In this document: one piece after another, positions 12,120-22,479 of the stretch
Position numbering within the stretch: the stretch's first letter is position 1
How the letters are laid out: every line of letters starts with the position of its first letter
Origin: Eutreptiella sp. 'Long Island Sound 2002'
Lineage: Eukaryota > Euglenozoa > Euglenophyceae > Eutreptiales > Eutreptiaceae
DNA: 64,000 nucleotides
Assembly (NCBI GenBank): GCA_964036045.1
Contig: OZ038378.1
Coordinates: 184,104,944 to 184,168,943 of the forward strand
Reading direction: 5' to 3'
The notes under the pieces: model-generated
Told to the model about the DNA's origin: nothing
The model's input: only the letters and a program-made list of their open reading frames with translations
Database searches by the model: none
Program-made: the position numbers and the translations under genes

Positions 12120-12443
12120 TCAGAATATGAGTCCACGACGTATGCAGAAATGCGACCATTGTGCAGCACAGAGCAAGAGCAAGGACACGCCATCACCAAG
12201 CATATGTCCCATGCTAGCTTGTTCGCCGTCTCCAGCTTGAATCCTTTGTACTAAGGCAGTGAGTAAATGCAAACATCGCTCCCACCCATGAGTATGGGCC
12301 CCAAAGCGCTTTTTCACAGTGTAGTGGTGAGGCAAAGGAATTTTGTCAATGAATTGCACAAGGTATTTGTGATCCGCATGTGCCTCCATAGGCGCTGTTT
12401 GCACTTGTAGGGGCCAACTACCAAGGTGCAAAAGGCATTGCAT
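12120..12443 (-). pseudogene. Possible coding remnant, unrecognised (107 codons)
   Basis: An uninterrupted ATG-initiated minus-strand frame. Its composition is protein-like, with helices such as WERCLHLLTALVQRIQ and a block KIPLPHHYTVKKRFG. No family recognised and no linked exon found. It may be a fragment of an old mobile element or chance. Confidence 0.2.
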
Positions 12444-14159
12444 CCTCGGGTTTGTTAGATGGGGGCAATATGTTCATAAAGCTCAACAAGAATGGCAGTC
12501 CTATTAAAGTTGAGGGGTTACATTGAAAAAGTAAATGTTACAACGCATACTTGCCTAAAAGTGTGGTTTCCTGGATATTTTTTTGACAAATCTAGCACTC
12601 TCCGGGAGCGAAGCACAAGACGGCATTGCTAAGCCCAGCAGCCCAGCAGTCGCCTGCAGCATTAGGAGATGCTCTATCTGCAGTTGGAACTGGTGCCACG
12701 TGAAGCGTCTAATTGTTTGTCGTACAGTCTGAGGTCATTTTCCAGGTTTGGCAGGATTGCTCAGTGGGAAGAGAGTTGCTATTATGGCACAGCGCTGTGC
12801 AGTCTATTATTGTCCCCTCTTGATCCCACAAGATGGCGAGGTGAATAGTGCATTTCTGAAGCATGTAGAGCCCGCTTGGCACGGGGTGAATAACGTGGGA
12901 TTAAAGAATTTTCTGCCTGTACCACACACCGGCTGGTCCTTCCCTTCAATCTGGTTGGTGGCATTTTGAGAATCGGATTCACACAAAAGGCTAGCCGCAA
13001 AGCTGCATGCAGAAACACTTCGATTGCCAAGGGTCTTGTTGGCATTTTGGGGTTCCAGGGTGCTGCCATTGCTCTGGGACTTCATTTACCATGTGTCGTG
13101 GCACAAGCTGAGAGCCACAAAGAGATTCAATTTGGGCACCCTTATTGCAACTTGCGCAGTATGTACACAGATGGAGGTTCATGTCTTGTATTTTCCACAA
13201 AGTTGTTCTGGCTGTTTTACAGGAGTGCTAGTTGGTGTTGGATTGTGCAGGACACTCCTATTGAAGGTTCATTTTGATCCTCGGAAGGGATCATGTAGTG
13301 GGCAGCCCATTCTCCTCACTTGTTGCGTATCTCGTACAAGAGAGGTGTGAACACCTCCCTCGAGGTTTGCTTGTCCATCTGGCGGAATGTTTTGGTTGTG
13401 TTGCTTCAATTGGAACTAATTGCAATGTTTCCAAAGATCTTTTCAGTTTTTGACGATCGGGTTGCCTCATTCTTGCCCAAGGGATTCCTTGAAGGGCCCA
13501 TTAACAGCTGATTTGTTTGTACCAAGTGAGGGGGATCAGGAGGAATGGGAGAGAACGAAATAGTTGGAAGGGCAATAGGAAGCCAGAATGGCGGTAGTTG
13601 CAAGGAGGCAAATTGGGTATTTTCAAGCCTGTTGGGACCATCATAATGTACACTGTCAGCATCGCAAAGTATGTGCAAAAGGTGGGGTGGATTGCACACC
13701 ACAGGTGCCATGTACCAAGTGGCCAGGAATTGGCACTATGCTTGCCTGTCCAAACACACCAACCCATCAACACAGCAGAGCTACAGGGAGTACTTTATCC
13801 TGTCCAACCATATGACACATCTGATTTTCAACATTTGACATCCATTCATGTCCCCATCTGATTTTGACTGCAGCATCCTGTCCAACAGAGGCTTCCGCAT
13901 CCAATGTACTGGTACTGGCCCCAAACGTGATTGTGGCGCTCTTCACACAGGGTGCAAATGCGGCACAGGATCCTCGCCCAAGCGGTAGACCAAAATCAGT
14001 TTCAACGCTGCCGGTACCGGCACCCACGCCTGGCACGCCGTCATTCCTTTATTTAAACGAATGGGAGCATTGCTGGGGCGCAAAGGTTGCACGTGTGTTC
14101 ACTACATTCTTGAGTGGCTTCATGTGCCATTGTTTCTGAGTTGACTGCTCGTCTATTTC

Positions 14160-14576
14160 TCACTTCAAAATGGGTCTCAGTTCAAATTGGGCTGAAACCC
14201 CCTGTGCGTGTGTGACTTGAGTTGGGATCCTCTCCTCCCAATTGCTTGTGGGAATAGGATTCCAATAACGTGAAGGAAGAAGGAGTGGACACAAGGCGAA
14301 GCAACAGGCCGCTTCGGAAGTACCACTTTTCTGTTGCTGATTTGAGCCACCCCCCAGGTCACTGCGTTGAGTTGGGGGCTCGAATTTCAGAATTTTGGGA
14401 AGGCCATGTGTCAATGCAAAAGATGGCAAGAGTAGAGTAGCCAAAGCGTTCAGACAGAGATGTTGCAAGCGTTGCTGCTTCGTGCGCTTTGCAACTATGT
14501 AGTAATAAAACTGGCCGCTAGGGTGTTTTGAATTGCATTCAATTGAATGAAGTTGCTCAAGGATCGTTAGTAACAA
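14160..14576 (-). pseudogene. Possible coding remnant, unrecognised (138 codons)
   Basis: A minus-strand frame starting MLLTILEQLHSIECN, with a basic stretch VAKRTKQQRLQHLCLN, ending at 14160. It has no known motif. It lies on the same strand as the hypothetical gene at 14741-16018 and might be a downstream relic of the same element. Confidence 0.2.
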
Positions 14577-14740
14577 TTGTCACACCACGGCACAAGCAGT
14601 TGTGCGGTGACCACCTTGTGACTCCAACGAGGTAGAAACGGACAGAACAAGAAATAGATGAAAGCTCGTCAACACATGGGAAAAAGACCCCCCCCCCCCT
14701 CCCTACCGGCTCATAGACATGGAGGACTAAGTTCTGCAAT

Positions 14741-16018
14741 TCATGTGCAAACCCCCAGATAAGAGTTTTTGAACCCTGCTTCAGGCATGGCTTTGCAGAG
14801 TACTAGTACCTCTTCCACCTCAGCCTTCGCCTTCTGAACGGGGACAGACCTCTTCATCTGCCATTTCCCCCCCCAAACAACAAACTTGGACAGAGTTGTC
14901 CAACAAAAACTTGGATCCCGAACGTCAAACTGCTGCCTCAAACCTGCTCCCTGCACCGGCAACGACCCCCTACGAATGAACTCTTTAAAAAAATTTGCCG
15001 TTGCAAACGTGCAACGGTACGGACCCCCATCGACACGAGCCCTCTTTGCCTTGGGCTCGTCAGGCTCAACGCCGCAGGGGGGGCTGACGGTCGAGCTCTT
15101 TCCCCAATGCTCGATCCGCGACTGCAGATCAGGCATCTTAGCAAGCGCCCTGTCCACCACCACCTGACAGATTCGCCTGATCCTCGGCGAATCCAAGCCT
15201 CTAGCTTCCCAGACCAGCAGAAACCAGCTGGACGTCCCCCTCAAATCCTTGCTGCACTCGGCAATGACCGAGATGCAGTGGCCCATCCCTCCCCCAGTCC
15301 CTCCACCGCCGTCGACGAGCTTAATGGCATGACCATCAACCCTGCAAATGACATGCCCATACACCCTGTCCTTCACCCTCTCGTACACGGACTTGTCCTG
15401 GGTCTTGATGGTTTTTTTGCCAGGCGGAGCTACCAGGTGCTCTGCCCGCCACTCAGCCCACTCCAGCGTCGCCCCCCACCGGCTGTCGACACCCATAGCC
15501 CTCTCTGCCTGGACAAAAAATGTCTTCTGGCGGATACCACGCGCTGCAGCTTGGTATTCCGCATCATACCCCCTGAGGTCGATTCCGACCTGCAGCCACT
15601 GACCCGTCTGGCCGTACACGTCCTTCCTATTCTGCACCGAAATCACCTCCCACTTACCACCCACAAACACCATTTCCACGACACCCCCAGGAGCAGCCCC
15701 CTCGAACTCGTAACAAAACCAGGGAGGGTAAACGCCTGCAAGTCGCGACCCAGCCGTGATGAAGTCGCCCCCCAAAGAATTCTGGTCACCCCAGACCGTG
15801 GTCAACGGCCTGACGAACCTCCCCTTCCGCACTCTCCAGTATGCTGCGTACCGAGACGTTTCTGGGCTGGTTGGTGGCCTTGACAGGTATGCAGTGGCGA
15901 TGATTGAAGTGGAAGCAAGCTTCCAATGTGCTGATGAAGCCACCAAGCAGGCCGCCCAAGAACTACTGCAGCTTATGCTGGGCATCTGCCAGCGACACGG
16001 GCGCAATACCAGGTCCAA
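14741..16018 (-). CDS. Hypothetical intronless protein, minus strand
   Basis: An uninterrupted frame of 425 codons, the longest non-repetitive one in the window. The first 50 residues look unlike the rest, so the true start may be further in, at about 15880 or lower. The body is soluble-looking and Trp/Tyr-rich (VYPPWFCYEFEGAAPGG, RWGATLEWAEWRAEH), with a Gly-rich loop (DGGGGTGGGMGHC). A basic patch, EPDEPKAKRARVDGG, resembles a nuclear localisation signal. I recognise no domain. It has no introns and lies opposite to the intron-rich genes around it, which suggests a retroposed or element-borne gene. This is inference; no poly(A) tail or target duplication was found. Confidence 0.45.
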   Translation of the reverse strand: MDLVLRPCRWQMPSISCSSSWAACLVASSAHWKLASTSIIATAYLSRPPTSPETSRYAAYWRVRKGRFVRPLTTVWGDQNSLGGDFITAGSRLAGVYPPWFCYEFEGAAPGGVVEMVFVGGKWEVISVQNRKDVYGQTGQWLQVGIDLRGYDAEYQAAARGIRQKTFFVQAERAMGVDSRWGATLEWAEWRAEHLVAPPGKKTIKTQDKSVYERVKDRVYGHVICRVDGHAIKLVDGGGGTGGGMGHCISVIAECSKDLRGTSSWFLLVWEARGLDSPRIRRICQVVVDRALAKMPDLQSRIEHWGKSSTVSPPCGVEPDEPKAKRARVDGGPYRCTFATANFFKEFIRRGSLPVQGAGLRQQFDVRDPSFCWTTLSKFVVWGGKWQMKRSVPVQKAKAEVEEVLVLCKAMPEAGFKNSYLGVCT

Positions 16019-16462
16019 ATCAAAGACGGTGTTGGTGCACCCAACACATGCAGTAGACGGGAGCAGAATATTTATCTCAAGACGCGCGGGTGTGAGGGCA
16101 CCAAGATGGATGACGGTAGGGGTCTATACTGCCTGTAAGTTTGCATTTCCCGGCTTGGGGTCTCTCTACCGGATCGCATTGCTAACATCGGTGTCAAATG
16201 TGCGTTACACGGTCGCCAAGGAGATCTCTGTCCATGTGCAATCCGGACCAGGGTGGTCCCAAGTCCCGGGCTTCTCGGGTGGTACAGCAACAGAACTTCA
16301 AGCAGCACCTGAAAGGTAATGCGGAAGAAGCGACAATTTGACACCGCATTATCAGATTTGAGAGATGACCCCCAAGTTTTTGAATGTGCGCTTATGTGTA
16401 AGTGTACGTGTATGGGATGTGTGTGGGTATGGGTGGTGCGTGTCTATCTGTGTGTCCGAGAG

Positions 16463-16491
16463 ACTGTGTGTGTGTGTGTGTGTTTGACTTG
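16463..16491. repeat. (TG)n microsatellite
   Basis: A TGTG tract in otherwise non-coding DNA. Confidence 0.85.
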
Positions 16492-16617
16492 TTGCATGTT
16501 CATCACTTCATTCCCGGCCTGACAAGGAATCTTCATGCCCAGTGCCCGCCTGTCGCAGTGCCATCCGCGGGGCGGTTTGCGTGTGGGCGTTGGCGTGTCC
16601 GCATAGCAACCCCCCCC

Positions 16618-16962
16618 CCAATTCGGCGGCCGAATTTGGCCGAATTTGCCGAATTGGTCTGCCGAATTGTTCGTTACCTCAGGCATTCATGATGTGTGTG
16701 CGCCAAAGATATTCAGTCTTAATTTTTTGTTCTGCCGCTGATTGTACTACGTGGTAACAGCCTATTGTTGGTGCTGTGTGGGGCGCGGCGCAAACCGCCC
16801 CGCCTGCATCCATTGACCGGACAATGCTGCGTGTAGCACTGCAATCTGACATTGCACTGCAAATTGTCCCCAGCTTGGCCTTTGAAGCAATGCCAACCCC
16901 CCCATTCGGCGGCCGAATTTGGCCGAATTTGCCGAATTGGTCTGCCGAATTGTTCGGTTTCT
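16618..16962. repeat. Two direct copies of a CCGAATTTG-rich block
   Basis: A roughly 50-bp block (CGGCCGAATTTGGCC, GAATTTGCCGAATTGG, TCTGCCGAATTGTTCG) occurs at 16618-16672 and again at 16904-16960. Related GCCGAATT motifs form the inner ends of the foldback arms at 18.4 and 19.2 kb. Confidence 0.75.
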
Positions 16963-17490
16963 GAATTTCGCCGATTTGTTTTGCCGAATCACTAGGTTTC
17001 TGGGACTTTGCCGCCTCGTTTTGCCGACCTGTTGGGGTTTATGGGTTCTGGGTCACCTGAGTTGGAGGCATCCCTTACTTTGGGACACTGCATAATACCT
17101 TTTCTTTTTACATTGGTTATTCAGATTGGCACCATGCAGTGTTTTTACTGTCCACAAAAGGACGCTGGGATTCGTTGTCCTCCGCTGATCAAGCTTTGCT
17201 TCGGGACAAGTATCCTGATGCCGGTGAGGGGGCAGTTTGCGAATTTTGTGTTCGCTCTGCACGGCCCAGTGCGTTCTTCAGCCGCCGTTCTTCGGGCAGC
17301 TCATCAACAGGCCCCCAATCAGTGGATTCCGGACTCTGAGACTGCGATTGCAGTCATTCCCACTGCGGACTTTCATTGCTTGAGAAATCTCTGTGCATTT
17401 GTTTCTGTGTGCCTTTGTTCTCTCTCTGCATTTGCGGGTTGGGTGCAGTGCCAAAGGAGTGTGCTCTTGTTGTTGTTCATTTTTTTGTGA

Positions 17491-18090
17491 TTTTTCTGGG
17501 TGACCCCGGCCAGAAACGGGCCCAGATTTCAAAAATGTCGTTATACCAATTCACACCTCTTGGATATTCAGGAAGTGCACAGTCTTCCCGTGCACATGCA
17601 AAAAAAAGCGCCACAAACTGAAACGCCGGGACCAAGTTCCCCCCCCGACACCTCCAAAACCCCCTATTTGACTGTGGGCAGGTTTTGCCATTTTTCTGGG
17701 TGACCCCGCCCAGAAACGGTGCCGTTTTTCCAAAATGTCGTTGAAGCAATCGGCGCTTTTTGGATATTCAGAAAGTGCACAGTCTTCCCGTGCACATGCA
17801 AAAAAAAGCGCCACAAACTGAAACGGTGGGACCAAGTTACCCCCCGGACACCTCCAAAACCCCCTATTTGACTGTGGGCAGGTTTTGCCATTTTTCTGGG
17901 TGACCCCGCCCAAAAACGGTGCCGTTTTTCCAAAATGTCGTTGAAGCAATCGGCGCTTTTTGGATATTCAGAAAGTGCACAGTCGTCCCGTGCACATGCA
18001 AACAAAAGCGCCACAAACTGAAACGGTGGGACCAAGTTACCCCAAGTTACCCCCCGGACACTTGCAAAAACCTGTCTTTGACTCTGGGTC
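17491..18090. repeat. 200-bp tandem repeat, three copies
   Basis: Units begin TTTTTCTGGGTGACCCC at 17491, 17691 and 17891, giving a period of exactly 200 bp. The last two copies are nearly identical over about 165 bp. The third breaks down near 18040, after a short AAGTTACCCC duplication. Confidence 0.92.
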
Positions 18091-18253
18091 CAGGTCACAA
18101 AAGTACCCTCAAAGGGGTTGGAACCTGGGTATCCAAAATTTCAGCATCATATAACCCAGCATTGTAACCTGTCAACCACTCATTTTCGCTCTGCCATCAT
18201 CGTTTTTCGTGTTATACCTCCTGCACGATGCAAAAAAATTTTCAGCTTACAAG

Positions 18254-18418
18254 GGTTTCCACATGTCTCTGACAACACAGCAACCAAAGGGACAGTGTGT
18301 TTGGGGGGCCAGGGTCATAATCCTGGTGACTGGGAAGCAGTTCGCCGAAAAATAGGCCCGCCGAATTGTCCTGCCAAATTGTTGGGATTTCTTCGCCGAA
18401 TTGGGGGGGTGGTTGGCA

Positions 18419-18453
<35 letters not shown>

Positions 18454-19385
18454 CAGAATATTGAAGGCCAGCAATGTTTCAATGGAATTCCTGGATGCAT
18501 TTGTCTTCTTGTGGCAGGGTCTGTTGGTGCATGGAAAAACAAGTTTCCCATCAGATTGACTACTGCAGGACGGGTGACAAAAAGTGTCTTGGCGGGATTT
18601 GCCAAATGGTGACCCTTGCATTTACGATGGAGGCCAACATTTGTGTTCCATAGTGGTCCATACATCTCGTATTTCCCAAACCCATCAAACTTGCAATCTG
18701 TTGCACCCCTGTGCTAGGTTCTTACGTTAAGGGTTGTCATCGCAGGATTTGCACAAATCAGAACACCAACAGATTCAGTGCCGGAACAGCACAATCCAAA
18801 ACTACATTCAAAAAAGAAACATAGGCACATGCCCACGCACACTGCACCACACACACTAACGGAGGAGGCAGTGGGGCACAGACCTGCTACAATCCAAAAA
18901 GAGAGAGTCATGTCACGGGTGCACCACACATGACCAGGCCGGCTGGCCAGGGCAAATGCCTCCCGAAGTGCATTTATGTGCGCTGTGGTGGGCGGCCAGA
19001 AGCCCGCCAGTAGGCGTGCTGTGCGTGCGTAGTGCCACGGTATGTTGTGTCTATTACCTGTCAGCAGGGTTGGAGGCGGAGGATGCAAGGCGAGCACATC
19101 AGTGCACAGGTGCAAGACACAACGGTTGCAAAGCAGCGCATTGCTGTGCAGCAGATGAGCAGTGATCACCACAGGGGAGCAAAATCTGGCTGGTGGCAGT
19201 GGTCAGTGGAAAACTGTTCAACCCCCCCCACACCCCAAATCGGCGAAGAAATCCCAAGAAATCGGCGGAACAAATCGGCAGACCGATTTTTCAGCAAAAC
19301 AGGTTCCCAGTGCCCCGGATCTCAGTCCCAGGCCCCAAACACACCTTCCTTTTGGTTGCCCTGTAGTTGGAGTCATGTGGAAACC
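18254..19385. mobile_element. Foldback element with inverted arms of about 160 bp
   Basis: The left arm at 18254-18415 starts GGTTTCCACATGTCTCTGAC. It recurs as its reverse complement at 19221-19385, which ends GAGTCATGTGGAAACC. Shared landmarks, in order, are CAACCAAAGG, GTGTTTGGGG, CTGGGAA and CGAATTGGGG. The interior of about 0.8 kb has a (GT)n tract and no coding capacity. This is the architecture of a foldback or MITE-type element. I found no clear target duplication. Confidence 0.65.
18420..18452. repeat. (GT)n microsatellite
   Basis: About 16 GT units, just inside the left foldback arm. Confidence 0.9.
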
Positions 19386-19459
19386 TAAAATATCTCTCAA
19401 TTTTCAAAAAAGAAATTCAACCCTCGGTCTGTACATGGTCCTTGAGCAATAGTCTACCA

Positions 19460-19490
19460 GCTGCAGTTTACTCTAGTGGTATATGCCCGG
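19460..19490 (+). repeat. tRNA-like A-box fragment
   Basis: ACTCTAGTGGTATATGCCC resembles a tRNA D-arm/A box. It closely matches the A-box part of the SINE-like block at 19985. No B box follows at tRNA spacing. Confidence 0.35.
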
Positions 19491-19647
19491 TGTGATGACC
19501 CAATTGACGGTGCTTCAGCGGCGGTGGACGTGCCGTGGCAATCTAAGTGGAGCACTTCAAGTGGCGTGCACGCGCGGGGGTGCTTCCAACTTGATTATGG
19601 GGGGAGGGACCATCCCATTCCAGCCCCTAATAGGAGAAGGTACGTGG

Positions 19648-19688
19648 AAGGTGTGTGTGTGTGTGTGTGTGTGTGGGTGTGTGGGTGT
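19648..19688. repeat. (GT)n / GTGGGT microsatellite
   Basis: A GT tract with GTGGGT units. Confidence 0.85.
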
Positions 19689-19984
19689 GCTAGCAGGGGC
19701 ATGGCCATATTTGAATGTCTACCGTCACTGATTGTTCACCCACACGGTCCGCTGTCTTTTTCAGCATACCGGCCAAACTTTGAATTTTTGGCAAAATATT
19801 TAATTCACAGCCTGGATTCTGGTGATTTCAGTGTGTCCGCAAAAAAAAAAATTAACGCAAAAAAAATCAAATAATTATGGCATTCGGGAGCACATTCTTG
19901 AAGAAATGTACGCAGATTTAAACAAAATTCCTGGGATACATAAAGCACTGTGCACTGTAGTGTCTTGTGTCAGGGAGGGCAGAT

Positions 19985-20062
19985 TGGTGCAGTAGTACAG
20001 TGGTATATGCACAGCCTTGAGAAATAGGGGTCTTGGGTTCCATCCCAGTTGGACCCAAACTG
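19985..20062 (+). repeat. tRNA-derived SINE-like head
   Basis: TGGTGCAGTAGTACAGTGGT is a good RNA polymerase III A box. About 35 bp later comes GGGTTCCATCCC, a B box (GGTTCNANNCC). The intervening sequence does not fold into a convincing anticodon arm, so this is more likely a tRNA-derived SINE head than a functional tRNA gene. Confidence 0.4.
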
Positions 20063-20567
20063 CTGGCGCTTTTTTTTGGCCATCAGTCCTGTTGTCAAAC
20101 TGCTGGCAAAAAGACGCAAAAAGAAAAATCTGGCCAAATAAATCGCAGAAATTCAATTAAATATAGCTTTTGCTAGGGTTAAATTGGGTGCCGCAAAATG
20201 CCTATTTACCGAAAAAATCGCAAAGAAAATATCCTTTCAGGTTTTTTGGACAAAAACAATTTTTTTTTGCTAAATATTAATTCCGATCCCCAAATGCAAA
20301 AATTCAAGTTCTACAAAAGTTCGCGGTTTGCCCAGTACAGTAATTGTGCCTCACGCACACTGGGAAGCCTACGGGCGTGGCAGTCTCCCACTGCATAACC
20401 TGGTTTCAGACTCAGCTCATCCTCACTACGTGTCAGATCCGCTACCACAGTCATTTGTGGGATCATCGTAGCACTGGACAGCTCTGAACCTTGATCCGAG
20501 GGATCACCTCGAGTACTGTGAAGTGAGCAGGCTATGGCAGCTCATCTTGGTCCGAGCCAAAAAAAAA

Positions 20568-20710
20568 TTGTTCACCCACACGGTTGTATGTTTGCCTATT
20601 TTCAGTGAAATCACCATCCGGTTCCAACGAGTGCTCTTGTAAATGGCCCAAGCAAGGCAGGGTGTCAACAGTAACATCATCGCCCCATGGTGGCGTGAAG
20701 CTATGAGATC
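20568..20710 (-). repeat. Dispersed repeat R1, inverted copy
   Basis: This is the reverse complement of 52015-52165, at roughly 90% identity by eye. On the minus strand both copies read a peptide with GAMMLLLTPCLAW and then SLKIGK, TTVWVNN. The fragment is probably part of a transposable element whose full form is not in this window. Confidence 0.7.
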
Positions 20711-20885
20711 ACAAGCATACGTGGCATAATGCATACATCCCCTAGTTGCAAACAGCTGTTGGATCTAGGTAGCGCAGCACGCTCTGTGGCAGGGGTCCTT
20801 AAGGAACCATTTTTTTTTGTTCAGGACCGCCTTTTGAGGGCAGTTTTGCATCAGCCCGACGCGGGCCATTTTTGTCCCCATGTTG

Positions 20886-21012
20886 GGGACCCGAGAAGGC
20901 AGGGGTTATGTAGCCATTCCGCCCACATATGGGCCCCCAAGAAGGCAGGGGTCAAGTAGCCATTTCTGATCTTGTCCCCTTGTGTGGGGACCCATGAGAA
21001 GGCAGGGCTTAT
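20886..21012. repeat. GAGAAGGCAGGG dispersed block, three units
   Basis: Units of the form GGGACCCGAGAAGGCAGGGG with GTAGCCATTYC spacers start near 20886, 20931 and 20976. Related blocks precede the 48-bp hairpin arrays at 45.96-46.07 and 50.40-50.46 kb. Confidence 0.7.
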
Positions 21013-21015
21013 ATA

Positions 21016-22244
21016 GGGGGCGTACCGTGCGCTGTGCGCGCACTGTGCGAAAAGTAGGCCATTCTCCACCACCGGTAGGCAGTTTTTTGGGTGTCGGATT
21101 GCCGCAGGGTACTATTGCCATTGTGTGTCCTTGTAGCATCAACCCTCCCCCTTCTTGCATGTATGTACCCTTGCAAACGGGCACCCCGAGGCCGGTATAT
21201 GGTGATACATTCTCAGGGTGTCTGCTGCGGGGCATCATCTTTTGCTCTCATTTCTCAGACCCTCTATTGCATTCACCATGGACTTTAATGTTGGAGATAA
21301 AGTGTTCTACACTCGCTCCAATGGAATGCGAGTTCTTGCCACAGTGGTGGGGTTTGCGCCCGACGGCTTACTCCACTTGGAGTATTTCCAAGACGCGGTG
21401 AAGGTGGTGAATCGGCAGTGCAAAGTTGAGTCTATCTCCTTTGCCATCCATTGTATGGATATGCTCTGTCCTACCCGGCACTAGTGCCGATGTTAAGATA
21501 TGGGACAAGTATGGGCCGCAACGGACCAAGGGTTGTTTCATGGAGTTTGAGGTTGGTGCGCATGATGGAGCATACAAGGGGCGATGGCATTCACATGTCC
21601 CTTTCATTGGTCGAAAGACTTTGACCATGCGGCAGAAAACATATAATGATGTGCATGGGTATTATAGGGCACGGGTGGAACACTTGTTTGCCCACCTTTG
21701 GTCTTGGAGAGTAGTGTGTGACATTTGGCTGGGGTCCCATCAAGACTTGCATGCCAACACACGCATATTTTTGCACTTTTCACAGTTCATGTTGCGAAGG
21801 CAGAAAAGGTATCAACCTTATGGCCCATGGGAGCACATTCCTTCTTCCATTTGGACAGAGGAAGAGGCCCCTGAGGTTGATGAGGAAGAGGAGGATACGT
21901 TCCTTTGCCAAGTTTGTGGCAAAAGGGACACATCGGAATGCTCCACGTGTGACCTTTACTTGTGTAGAGGTTGCATGGATGAGCATACTTGCGATATTGA
22001 TGTTCCCGAGTAGCCCCTAATATATTTTCAGGTGTTCTTGAACACCCGCAAGACAATTTTATTGTCTACATTGCATTGTTTTGGACATTGGATAATTCTG
22101 AGAACACGACACGTTTGAATTTCGGACTTTTGAATTGCTCATGCATGCTTCTAGAGGTGGCAGGTTTTCAGGGCTGTTACCGGGGTAAACACCGTAATAA
22201 CTGGCGTTGTGCGCGCTGTGCGCGCGCTGTGCGAAAACGCCCCC
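21016..22244 (+). mobile_element. DDE transposon with internal deletion
   Basis: The left end is GGGGGCGT (21016-21023) and the right end its inverse ACGCCCCC (22237-22244). Both are flanked by ATA (21013-21015 and 22245-22247), a 3-bp target duplication. Subterminal GTGCGCTGTGCGCGC repeats sit inside both ends. The interior holds a transposase relic. A 3-bp duplication and a DDE_Tnp_4-like catalytic segment point to the PIF/Harbinger superfamily. A shorter relative lies at 25.84-26.11 kb. Confidence 0.65.
21278..22013 (+). pseudogene. Transposase relic (N-terminal small domain, C-terminal half of DDE domain, Cys-rich finger)
   Basis: ATG at 21278 opens MDFNVGDKVFYTRSNG and ATVVGFAPDG, a small beta domain like chromo/tudor-type heads. 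That frame stops at 21484. From about 21455 another frame reads LPGTSADVKIWDKYGP, with the second catalytic Asp region, then YYRARVEHLFAHLWSW, with the catalytic Glu, and on to PYGPWEHIPSSIW. After an acidic linker, a Cys/His finger follows (CQVCGKRD, CSTCDLYLCRGCMDEHTC) and then TAG at 22011-22013. The first catalytic Asp and the DNA-binding region are missing, consistent with an internal deletion and frameshift near 21430-21460. It is non-functional as read. Confidence 0.7.
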
Positions 22245-22287
22245 ATAGCCATGTTGCCCAATTTGGGCCACTTCTGATTTTGCACCC

Positions 22288-22478
22288 ACACTTTGGTGTG
22301 GCCCCTTGAGGTGGGGTTCAGGGTTCCCACACTTCGGTGTAGCCCCTTGAGTTGGGTCCAAGGACTCCCACGCTTCGGCGTGGCCCCTTTATTTGGGGTT
22401 AAGGACTCCCATTCCTCGGTGTGGCCCCTTGAATTGGGGTTAAGGACTCCCACGCTTCGGTGTGACTCCTTTGTGGGT
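22288..22478. repeat. Hairpin minisatellite, diverged array (about 4-5 units)
   Basis: Units of about 46 bp contain CCACAC-TTTG-GTGTGG or CCACGC-TTCG-GCGTGG hairpins, followed by CCCCTTGARTTGGGGTT. This is the same unit as the 48-bp arrays at 46.1 and 50.5 kb, with a shortened loop. It begins about 40 bp right of the DDE element's right end. Confidence 0.8.
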
Positions 22479-22479
22479 G

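Larger units (their letters stand above)
10124..14740. other. Intergenic region, no confident gene
   Basis: It starts with the second ATGCGCC minisatellite. Two minus-strand frames (12443-12120 and 14576-14160) have protein-like composition but no family I recognise. They may be decayed element fragments. The remainder shows no supported feature. Confidence 0.5.

Noticed and set aside
15107-15883. A 258-codon plus frame
   Set aside because: It lies opposite the 425-codon minus frame and has Pro/His-rich composition typical of an antisense shadow.
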